From: CAZAGT01 sp964484515
GTDB lineage: Bacteria; Desulfobacterota; DSM-4660; Desulfatiglandales; HGW-15
Direction of reading: 5' to 3'
Assembly: GCA_964484515.1 (NCBI GenBank)
Contig: CAZAGT010000169.1
Location: forward strand, 1-10,699
Length of the DNA: 10,699 nt
Positions 1 to 5,864 of the stretch are shown one piece after another (positions within the stretch are counted from its first letter, which is position 1; the number at the start of each line of letters is the position of its first letter). Under the pieces are notes generated by a model that saw only the letters and a list, made by a program, of their open reading frames with translations, searched no databases and was not told where the DNA came from. The position numbers and the translations under genes were made by a program.

Positions 1-383
1 ATCTGCAGGTGGGGACATCTGCCGGTGTCTGCCTATTTCCCCTGATCTATTTTGGTGATTATCCGTTGATCGAGTTACTGAATGCCGTGACAGGATGGGG
101 TATGGACGTCGAGGAGGCTCTCGAGACCGGCGTGCGTATTCAAACCCTGCGGCAGTGCTTCAACGTCAGGGAAGGGGTTGAACCCTCGGACGTGAAATTG
201 CCGCCACGGATGGCAGGGAATCCGCCCCAAACTGAAGGACCGGTCGCTGGCGTGACCATCGACATCGAGAGTCTTGTCCAGGAATATTACAAGGCGATGG
301 GTTGGGATGCGGCGAACGGGCACCCGCAAACGGCTACCCTGGAGCGCTTGGGCCTTAAAAAGCTCAGTGAAGAGCACGGCTAG
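1..383 (+). CDS. Aldehyde:ferredoxin oxidoreductase family protein, C-terminal part (5' truncated by window)
   Basis: The reading frame is open from base 3 and ends in TAG at 381-383, so about 126 C-terminal residues are visible; the GTG at 9 is an internal Val codon, not a start. The family oxidises aldehydes to carboxylic acids at a tungsten (or molybdenum) bis-pterin centre in the cytoplasm, passing electrons to ferredoxin through a [4Fe-4S] cluster. The visible part fits the third, C-terminal domain: SAGVCLF, whose Cys (codon 30-32) sits where the family's last cluster ligand lies; NAVTGWGMDVEEALETGVRI, the usual TGW...EE...GxRI block; a FNVREG motif; then LPPRM and a closing YYKAMGWD...LERLGL. 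The first three cluster cysteines and the pterin-binding domains are upstream of the window. The usual Asp-Ser before the Gly-x-Cys is Thr-Ser-Ala here, a minor variation. The subfamily (AOR, formaldehyde or benzoyl-CoA-reductase-related) cannot be decided from this fragment. Confidence 0.88.
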   Translation, partial: LQVGTSAGVCLFPLIYFGDYPLIELLNAVTGWGMDVEEALETGVRIQTLRQCFNVREGVEPSDVKLPPRMAGNPPQTEGPVAGVTIDIESLVQEYYKAMGWDAANGHPQTATLERLGLKKLSEEHG

Positions 384-609
384 GTTCGGAACCCCCAAGG
401 CTGCTCTGAAAGGAGATACGAATTCTCCGACAGGAGGCTTCCGGTTGGAGCCTTAAGGTTCGACCGCAAGCAATAGGGGCCTTGGATCAGGTCCTTCCTC
501 ATGCCTTGTGCCTTTTGTGAACACCGCGGTGGGAGCGAATGAGGGAAATCTTGCAGTCATCAGTAGCGGTGGGCGCTCTCCGTCAGCCTCAGTTTCTTTG
601 AAGACGTCT
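384..609. other. Intergenic region between two convergent genes, with a weak hairpin
   Basis: This 226-base stretch separates the end of the AOR gene (+) from the end of pncB (-). It holds an imperfect hairpin at 435-453: AGGCT pairs with AGCCT, with an inner CC/GG pair beside a one-base bulge and a GGTT loop. No T-run follows on either strand, so it is a poor intrinsic terminator. I see no convincing gene here; the plus-strand frame running from 508 is antisense to the end of pncB and has no family-like sequence. Confidence 0.4.
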
Positions 610-2184
610 TTATCGGCTGGAGCCGGTCTTCTCCTGGTGGTAGCTGAGGAGGTCTTTCTTGATTTGATGGATCTTATCCGACAGGGACACCTTGTAGATG
701 TGGGCGTGAAAAAAGCGCTTGTACTCGGGCTCTAGGCGTTCAATCTGTCCGATGGCGCGTTGCCTAGTCTCCGGCAATGCCGGCGTTTGGTAGACCGGTT
801 TTCCTTTCGCAAACACGGGTACCATCAGTTCTTCGGCCGTATAGGGGATCTTGTAGGTCTTTTTCATGTAGTCGTACATCGGGTGGTGGGCCTTCACCGG
901 CTCGCCCCTGGGCAGCGGCTCATCGACCTGGGCTAGGAGGTCGCCCGACATCTTGCCGTTGCCATTGTAAAAGCGAATGATCTTCTTGACACCCGGATTG
1001 GTCACCTTGTGCGGGTTTTGAGAGATCTTGATCTTTGGTGCCATGTCCCCGTCACTTTGACCGGCGGCAACGAGTTTATAGACGACCCCGAGGGCCGGGG
1101 TTTGGTAAGATGTCATTAGGCGGGTGCCGACGCACCAGATGTCAATTGGCGCCCCTTGATCCCGAAGGCTTTCGATGATCCATTCGTCCAGGTCGCTGCT
1201 GGCCAGGATCTTGACCTCCGGGAAGCGGGCTTCGTCTAGGATCTGACGAGCGGCCTTTGAGTAATAGGCCAAATCGCCGCTGTCGATCCGGATCCCAAAG
1301 AGCTTCCTCCCCGATTCGCGCATCCTCTCAGCTACCTTGACGGCATTTCGAACCCCCTCCAGCGTGTCATAGGTATCGACCAGCAAGACGCAGCCTTCCG
1401 GGAAGACCTCGGCGAAGGCCTCAAACGAATCGATTTCGCCGTCGAAGCTCTCAACCCAACTATGGGCGTGTGTGCCTCGGATCGGGATGCCGAAGAGTTT
1501 TCCAGCCTTGACATTCGAGGTACCCGCACAGCCGCCGATATAAGCGGCGCGCGCACCGTAGAGGGCGGCCTCCACGCCGTGGGCGCGGCGGGTCCCGAAG
1601 TCGATGACCGGGGCCCCTTTGGTTGCGAGACATATCCGGGCGGCCTTGGTCGCAATGAGTGTTTGATGACCCACGAGGGCGAGCATGGTTGTTTCAAGGA
1701 TCTGGGCCTCGGCGATCGGCCCAATTACGCGGATTAAGGGCTCATTGGGGAATACAACCGTCCCCTCCGGTACGGCCCATATGTTGCCGGTGAATGTTAT
1801 TCCGGACGCCAGGCTTTCCAGAGCCTGTTTGGAGAAGACGCCGGTGGTCTCGAGGAATTCGATGTCATCAGGGTAAAAGCGAAGGTTCTTGATATAGTTG
1901 ATAACACTCTCCAGACCGGCAAAGACACAAAAGGCCCCGTCATCAGGGTTTTGTCGGTAGTAGAGATCGAAACACGCCCTTTGGCCATCACGGCCGCGAA
2001 CCTTGTATCCTGCTGCCATCGTCAGCTCATAGAGGTCTGTGTCCAGGGTCAAATTCCTGCATCTCAGCGCCTCCATGGTGCCGGCGGCGTCCATTTTCCC
2101 AAGAGGACGCCCCGAGTCGGAATCGACGACCTCGATGGCTTGAAGCTCTCTCCCGTTGGCAGGGTCTCGAAGGATCGGTTTCAT
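610..2184 (-). CDS. pncB: Nicotinate phosphoribosyltransferase
   Basis: This enzyme makes nicotinate mononucleotide from nicotinate and PRPP, usually with ATP hydrolysis, in the Preiss-Handler NAD salvage pathway in the cytoplasm. The core begins with LDTDLYELTMAAGY. FGTRRAHG carries the His expected to be phosphorylated (about residue 202 from this start). GTSNV...GIPIRGTHAHS, GIRIDSGDL and IDIWCVGTRL are the conserved phosphoribosyl-pocket blocks. With the ATG at 2184 the protein has 524 residues, some 35 more than the usual ~490 of this class. The ATG at 2076 (487 residues) would give family length, while a TTG at 2295 overlapping the upstream gene's TGA would give 561. I chose 2184 because an AAGAGA element lies upstream of it, but the start is uncertain. 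It is probably cotranscribed with the small secreted-protein gene upstream; a functional link between the two is not evident. The stop is TAA at 610-612. Confidence 0.93.
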   Translation of the reverse strand: MKPILRDPANGRELQAIEVVDSDSGRPLGKMDAAGTMEALRCRNLTLDTDLYELTMAAGYKVRGRDGQRACFDLYYRQNPDDGAFCVFAGLESVINYIKNLRFYPDDIEFLETTGVFSKQALESLASGITFTGNIWAVPEGTVVFPNEPLIRVIGPIAEAQILETTMLALVGHQTLIATKAARICLATKGAPVIDFGTRRAHGVEAALYGARAAYIGGCAGTSNVKAGKLFGIPIRGTHAHSWVESFDGEIDSFEAFAEVFPEGCVLLVDTYDTLEGVRNAVKVAERMRESGRKLFGIRIDSGDLAYYSKAARQILDEARFPEVKILASSDLDEWIIESLRDQGAPIDIWCVGTRLMTSYQTPALGVVYKLVAAGQSDGDMAPKIKISQNPHKVTNPGVKKIIRFYNGNGKMSGDLLAQVDEPLPRGEPVKAHHPMYDYMKKTYKIPYTAEELMVPVFAKGKPVYQTPALPETRQRAIGQIERLEPEYKRFFHAHIYKVSLSDKIHQIKKDLLSYHQEKTGSSR

Positions 2185-2291
2185 AAAACAATCTCTTTTA
2201 TTACCGTCAATGGCACTTAAGGGTTGCACTTTCCCCAAGCTGGTGGCCCCCTGCCTGAAGGGTAGGAGGTCATTCACCCTACGCGGATCTC

Positions 2292-2714
2292 TCAATACGG
2301 TCCGTACTTAAGGAGCATATCGGCGGCCTCTGAAATCTCCGGGCTATGGAAGGGTATCCACTTCCCGTCTATCATCACGACGGCCGTGGTCACCATGATG
2401 GCATTCCCGCCGAGGACCAGGACGCCATCGACCTTGACCATTTTCCCGAGGAGTCTAGACAATTGCGAACTCTTCAGGTTGGGAAGGAAATAGTACTTAC
2501 CCGAATCGGTCAACAACACGAAATTGTCTTCAGCGGCGGCAATGATGTACTCCTCGCCCGGCTGGCAGACGTGCCCGGCGCAGGTGCTAATCAATCCTTG
2601 GATGGTGCCCGCCATGGATATCGCCTCCCCGGTGCCCCCAAGACCCTGCGCCAAAACACCCATCGGACAGAACACACATGCAGTCAGGATCAGAATCAAC
2701 AACAGTCTCTTCAT
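2292..2714 (-). CDS. Small exported protein of unknown function
   Basis: I do not recognise a named family. The 140-residue product starts at the ATG at 2714, six codons or more after other in-frame candidates, because AAGGAGGG sits five bases upstream (plus positions 2720-2727). The N terminus is a clear export signal: MKR followed by a hydrophobic run LLLILILTACVF and then PMGVLAQ. Cleavage after VLA (residue 22) is likely; alternatively LTAC at residues 10-13 resembles a lipobox, which would make it a lipoprotein with an unusually short signal. The mature part has a CAGHVC cysteine pair (residues 45 and 50) and alternating beta-like strands (EYIIAAAEDNFVLLTDSG, MVKVDGVLVLGG, AIMVTTAVVMIDGKW), suggesting a small beta-barrel, perhaps OB-like. 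No catalytic motif is visible. It ends in TGA at 2292-2294, next to pncB on the same strand. Confidence 0.75.
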   Translation of the reverse strand: MKRLLLILILTACVFCPMGVLAQGLGGTGEAISMAGTIQGLISTCAGHVCQPGEEYIIAAAEDNFVLLTDSGKYYFLPNLKSSQLSRLLGKMVKVDGVLVLGGNAIMVTTAVVMIDGKWIPFHSPEISEAADMLLKYGPY

Positions 2715-2857
2715 TTGTTCCCTCCTTTTCCGATGCATTTCGCGTTATTTGTGTAAGCCTTTCGAGGCAAGCCTTTCATTGAGGGCCTTTAAAGCCCTTT
2801 GCTTGGGCTGGAACCAAGATAACCACGAAACTCGAAATTTAAAAGAGGCTTTTTGAT

Positions 2858-2902
2858 CCCGATTTAGCCAGGGTATAATCGGGGACCCTACGGATCGGGA
2901 CC
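2858..2902. repeat. Cluster of CCCGAT/ATCGGG inverted and direct repeats
   Basis: CCCGATT at 2858-2864 and AATCGGG at 2877-2883 form a perfect 7-base inverted repeat with a 12-base loop. The right arm continues as ATCGGGGACC (2878-2887), repeated as ATCGGGACC at 2894-2902. The repeat encloses the TATAAT at 2874-2879, so it could be an operator, or simply part of an extragenic repeat element. A related word occurs in the 5411-5433 repeat. Confidence 0.4.
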
Positions 2903-3009
2903 TGAGCCCGGCTGAACGAAGTCGAAGCCCACGTATGGTGCACGGGGTCGCCGCGAAAGAGCGGCGGGTTGCGTGCGGCATCCTCGACTTTTGCAACGCC
3001 AGCGTTATC

Positions 3010-3038
3010 TTGAGCATGGATGATGCCCTCTATATAAC
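3010..3038 (+). promoter_or_regulatory. Probable sigma70-type promoter for the MDR oxidoreductase gene
   Basis: TTGAGC (3010-3015, four of six matches to the -35 consensus) and TATAAC (3033-3038, five of six to the -10) are separated by exactly 17 bases. A start near 3045 would leave a leader of about 57 bases, ending in the ribosome site GGGAGGTA at 3088-3095 before the ATG at 3102. Confidence 0.5.
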
Positions 3039-3101
3039 AAAAACGATGGTATTAAAAGTGATTCTTCGATAGGTGGTCGTGCACAGCGGGAGGTAAGCCT
3101 G

Positions 3102-4130
3102 ATGAAGGCCTTATATTTTGAGGAGCACGGCGAATTAGATGTCATTCGCTACGGTGCCGTCTCTGATCCGGTGCCGGAAGAGGGCGAGGTGGTGCTGCGT
3201 GTCAGGGCCTGCGCCTTGAATCATTTGGACATCTGGGTCAGAAGGGGGTGGCCCGGTTTGAATCTCGAAATGCCCCATTGGTGCGGGGCTGATGTAGCGG
3301 GTGAGATCATCGAGATGGGCTCTCAGGTGAAAGGATGGGAGTTGGGGCAGCGCGTCGTCGTTGATCCGGGAATCATAACTGTTGAGGATGAATTCACTCG
3401 CCGAGGTGAAACAAGTGTGAGTCCCGGCTACCACGTCCTTGGAGAGCAGATTCGGGGCGGCGCGGCCGAGTATCTTGCCGTATCGGCCTCAAATTTGGTT
3501 CCCATGCCGGAGGCCCTCGCCTTCCCAACAGCCGCCGCTCCCCTGTTGGTCTCTTTGGCAGCCTGGCGGATGCTAATTCAGCGTGCCCGTCTGCGGGCGG
3601 GTGAATCGGTCCTTGTGGTAGGCGCCGGCGGCGGTGTCAACAGTATGGCCATTCAGATCGGCAAGCTCGCCGGCGCCACGGTTTACGTGGTTGCAGGAGG
3701 TCCGGAGAAGGCTCAGAAGGCTCAGTCACTGGGTGCCGACGTGGTGCTCGACCGTGAAAAAGTGGACTGGCCTCGCGAAGTATATCGCTTGACGGGTAAA
3801 CGGGGGGTAGACGTCGTCGTTGACAATGTGGGCCAAGCCACCATCGCCAAGAGTATGATGGCCGTGAGGCGCGGCGGACGGATCGTCATCATCGGCAATA
3901 CAAGCGGTCCACGAGCGGAGATCGACATCCGCTTCATTTTCGGCAAACAGATTAGTCTAATCGGGAGCACGATGGGGAACCACCAAGATTTTCTCGAGGT
4001 GACCGCATTGGTTTGGAGCGGTAAATTGCGGCCGATCATCGATCGAGTGATGCCGTTGAGCCAGGGGCGGGACGCCTATGCCCTTTTGGAGAAGGGGGAG
4101 CAATTCGGTAAGATCGTCTTGACCCCCTGA
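3102..4130 (+). CDS. Zinc-less MDR-family NAD(P)-dependent oxidoreductase (alcohol dehydrogenase / quinone oxidoreductase-like)
   Basis: The 342-residue protein has the two-domain medium-chain dehydrogenase/reductase layout: a GroES-like domain (residues 1-130, beginning MKALYFEEHGELDVIRYG, with ACALNHLDIWVRRG) and a Rossmann domain (about 150-290) with VLVVGAGGGVNSMAIQIGKL and GVDVVVDNVG. Family members reduce quinones, enoyl or carbonyl compounds, or oxidise alcohols with NAD(P)(H). Near relatives with the LNHLDLWVR signature often keep a four-cysteine structural zinc loop after the PG motif. Here the loop (residues 89-118, DPGIITVEDEFTRRG onward) has no cysteine, and the catalytic-zinc positions read ALNHLD and GADVAG, so it should bind no zinc. 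The third Gly of the usual GAGGGVG is Asn. The ATG at 3102 follows GGGAGGTA at good spacing. The substrate is unknown. Its 3' end faces the acyl-CoA dehydrogenase 16 bases away, with a short GGATC/GATCC hairpin at 4132-4147 between them. Confidence 0.88.
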   Translation: MKALYFEEHGELDVIRYGAVSDPVPEEGEVVLRVRACALNHLDIWVRRGWPGLNLEMPHWCGADVAGEIIEMGSQVKGWELGQRVVVDPGIITVEDEFTRRGETSVSPGYHVLGEQIRGGAAEYLAVSASNLVPMPEALAFPTAAAPLLVSLAAWRMLIQRARLRAGESVLVVGAGGGVNSMAIQIGKLAGATVYVVAGGPEKAQKAQSLGADVVLDREKVDWPREVYRLTGKRGVDVVVDNVGQATIAKSMMAVRRGGRIVIIGNTSGPRAEIDIRFIFGKQISLIGSTMGNHQDFLEVTALVWSGKLRPIIDRVMPLSQGRDAYALLEKGEQFGKIVLTP

Positions 4131-4146
4131 GGGATCGATCGTGATC

Positions 4147-5295
4147 CTATTGGGTATAGCGCTTGATTACTTCTCTGTATATCACCAGCTTTTGGATATC
4201 CTGGGTGCCTTCTCCTAGCGAAGACGCCCAGGCGTCCATGGGATATTTGTGGATCGGGTGATCAAAGATCACGGAAGCGGCTCCAAACAGATCCGCCGCC
4301 CACACAGTGACGTCCTTCGCCACCGTCACCGCGAGATACTTGGCAAGTGACGATTCGAGTCGGAAATCGTCTTTGGTCTCCATGCTCCAGCAGGCCTTCC
4401 AAAGCATGAGGCGGGCGGCCTCGATTCTGGCATAGAGATCGGCGATCTCGAACGCCTTTGATTGAAAATCGACGATCTTGCGTCCCATGACCTCGCGCTT
4501 CCTGGCGTGCTCGACCGCCAGCTCAAAGGCGCCTGAAGCGGTCCCGATGGTCAGGGCGCTGATGGGGATGCGGCTATGAGTGAAGATCGAGAGGACCTGC
4601 TGCAGGCCTTGTCCACGGACTCCTAGGAGGTGATCTTCAGGCACAAAAACGCCATTCAGTTGAATTCGAGTGAGGTCGGACGGGATCCAAACCTGCTTGT
4701 TCAGTTTGGTGCGCTGGACACCATCGGCCTCAAGATCGACGAGGAATAGGGAAAGCCTTCTATTACGCTGTGCCCCTGGGTCTGAGATTGCCGACACGAC
4801 AGCGAGATCGCTTAACGATCCGCTGGTTACGTAGGCCTTTGTACCGGTGAGTTCCCACCCCCCTGAGACCTTTTCGGCCCTCGTCGCGATGTTCGCGACA
4901 TCGCTGCCCGCAACGCCCTCCGTGTTTCCAAGACAGATAAGGGTTTCACCCTTGACTGCTGATGGCGCGTACTTCTGTTTTAGGATATCTGAACCGAAGA
5001 GCCAAAGCCCTGTAAGTCCCAGGTCGACATGAGCGAGAGTGGCGACCGCCACGCCGGGCGAGACTTTGGCGAGCTCTTCGGCCACGCAGGCGCCTCGCAA
5101 GGCAGAGGACTTCAGAAGGTAATCACCGGTCAATTCGAAGCCCAGCCAGCCGGCCTCGCCCATGGCACGGTGGAACGTCCGCGGCACCGTTCCGTCGCGG
5201 TACCAGGTCGGAAGATCAGTTGCTAGTTTATCTTTAATAAATTCCTTGAAGTTTCTTATATCTTTAGATATCGCAACAGGAAAAGCAAAATCCAT
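4147..5295 (-). CDS. Acyl-CoA dehydrogenase family flavoprotein
   Basis: The 382-residue protein is a full-length member of the family that oxidises acyl-CoA thioesters to 2-enoyl-CoA, with FAD as cofactor and usually electron-transferring flavoprotein as acceptor. Visible blocks are a helical N-terminal domain (about 1-115) with the helix VAEELAKVSPGVAVATLAHV; the flavin/substrate strand segment NTEGVAGSDVANIATRAEKV followed by LTGTKAYVTSG (residues 124-159); GRKIVDFQSKAFEIADLYAR (271-290), which contacts FAD; and GEGTQDIQKLVI (361-372), where Glu362 is the likely catalytic base. The usual FGGxGY block is FGAASVI here, so the protein is somewhat divergent and chain length cannot be inferred. 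The start at 5295 is supported by TAGGAGG six bases upstream. It is transcribed away from the 2-oxo acid dehydrogenase operon; a role downstream of a branched-chain 2-oxo acid dehydrogenase (isovaleryl-, isobutyryl-CoA) is possible but not shown. Confidence 0.92.
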   Translation of the reverse strand: MDFAFPVAISKDIRNFKEFIKDKLATDLPTWYRDGTVPRTFHRAMGEAGWLGFELTGDYLLKSSALRGACVAEELAKVSPGVAVATLAHVDLGLTGLWLFGSDILKQKYAPSAVKGETLICLGNTEGVAGSDVANIATRAEKVSGGWELTGTKAYVTSGSLSDLAVVSAISDPGAQRNRRLSLFLVDLEADGVQRTKLNKQVWIPSDLTRIQLNGVFVPEDHLLGVRGQGLQQVLSIFTHSRIPISALTIGTASGAFELAVEHARKREVMGRKIVDFQSKAFEIADLYARIEAARLMLWKACWSMETKDDFRLESSLAKYLAVTVAKDVTVWAADLFGAASVIFDHPIHKYPMDAWASSLGEGTQDIQKLVIYREVIKRYTQ

Positions 5296-5371
5296 CGATG
5301 CCTCCTACCCGTTCCTTCCCTCTCCTAATGAGTGCGGTGCCTTCGCGAGTCCGAGTGGGCTTGACCCATAA

Positions 5372-5400
5372 ATGATAATCGGAGAGCGCTCAAAAGACAA
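5372..5400 (-). promoter_or_regulatory. Candidate sigma70-type promoter for the acyl-CoA dehydrogenase gene
   Basis: Read on the minus strand, TTGTCT (5395-5400) and TATCAT (5372-5377) are separated by 17 bases, with four and five of six consensus matches. Transcription would start near 5364, about 69 bases before the ATG at 5295. The perfect palindrome GAGCGCTC (5384-5391) lies inside the spacer, a place where a repressor could act; that role is inference. Confidence 0.4.
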
Positions 5401-5410
5401 GGGATGATAA

Positions 5411-5433
5411 ATCGGGACATGTCTGTCCCCGAT
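5411..5433. repeat. Inverted repeat ATCGGGACA ... TGTCCCCGAT
   Basis: ATCGGGACA (5411-5419) pairs with TGTCCCCGAT (5424-5433) apart from one extra C, around a four-base loop; the centre GACATGTC (5416-5423) is itself palindromic. No T-run follows. It may be an extragenic palindromic element or an operator, and shares the ATCGGGAC word with the repeat cluster at 2858-2902. Confidence 0.45.
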
Positions 5434-5581
5434 CGGTGGAGGTGAGGCTGCGTAGGCTCATGGATAAATAATTGGTCAACTGTTTAGGCAGGAGGTAGAA
5501 GGCTGAAGGGTCTTTCAACGACATGGATACTATCAGCGCTTCGGATTGTCCAACGCTTACGACCAACGCTCAGGCGCTCAC

Positions 5582-5610
5582 TTGACTCTCCCCGTCATTG
5601 GCATTACTTT
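5582..5610 (+). promoter_or_regulatory. Weak candidate promoter for the 2-oxo acid dehydrogenase operon
   Basis: TTGACT (5582-5587) matches the -35 consensus at five of six positions, but TACTTT (5605-5610), at 17-base spacing, matches the -10 at only three. It would give a leader of about 250 bases containing two short hairpins. The direct repeat CCAACGCT lies just upstream, where an activator might bind. Another promoter closer to the gene cannot be excluded. Confidence 0.2.
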
Positions 5611-5864
5611 AGCGCATTCAAAAGCGTCGTCTCTGATCTAGACAAAACATCTCAAAATCACTACTGGTCTTTGAAGCAGGCCTCCATAGGCAGATTAGAT
5701 GCGATTTTATGGGCTGCAGACCCTGCACCCGTTACAGATCTCGCAATCGTGCGATGAGCGATTTCAGATCATTTCCCAACCATTCAAGCCGCCGCCCATT
5801 TGAAAATTTTGATTTCTGGGATGCGTTGATCTCATTACCTTTCCTCAAGTGAAGGAGTCCCATA

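Larger units (their letters stand above)
2715..3101. other. Divergent intergenic region with inverted repeats
   Basis: No convincing gene lies here; the minus-strand frame at 2745-3017 has no protein-like character. The region separates the leftward secreted-protein gene from the rightward MDR oxidoreductase gene and should hold both promoters. A perfect TATAAT occurs at 2874-2879 (+) but lacks a good -35 at proper spacing. A GC-rich hairpin (CGCCGC, loop GAAAGA, GCGGCG) lies at 2949-2966. The segment GCTGAACGAAGTCGAAGC at 2911-2928 resembles dispersed extragenic repeat units seen in many environmental genomes, which I cannot confirm without the genome. Confidence 0.5.
5296..5864. other. Long divergent intergenic region upstream of the 2-oxo acid dehydrogenase operon
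   Basis: These 569 bases lie between the acyl-CoA dehydrogenase gene (-) and E1 alpha (+). I find no believable gene or RNA gene. Contents noted: a minus-strand promoter candidate (5372-5400) overlapping the palindrome GAGCGCTC (5384-5391); an inverted repeat (5411-5433); the direct repeat CCAACGCT at 5550-5557 and 5563-5570, just upstream of a weak plus-strand promoter candidate (5582-5610); two small hairpins, TGCAG/CTGCA (5715-5727) and TCGCA/TGCGA (5741-5754); and the ribosome site GAAGGAG (5851-5857) for the ATG at 5865. The unusual length suggests regulation of one or both flanking genes. Confidence 0.5.

Noticed and set aside
435..453. Hairpin after the AOR gene as a rho-independent terminator
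   Set aside because: Short stem with a bulge and no T-run on either strand.
2346..2756. Plus-strand open frames opposite the secreted-protein gene
   Set aside because: The minus-strand gene has a signal peptide and an excellent ribosome site; the plus-strand frames have neither.
2745..3017. A 90-codon minus-strand frame in the divergent intergenic region
   Set aside because: No ribosome site, Arg/Ser-rich low-information sequence, and it runs through inverted repeats.
4132..4147. GGATC/GATCC hairpin between the convergent genes as a bidirectional terminator
   Set aside because: Only a five-base stem with no T-run; it is reported only as part of the neighbouring gene description.
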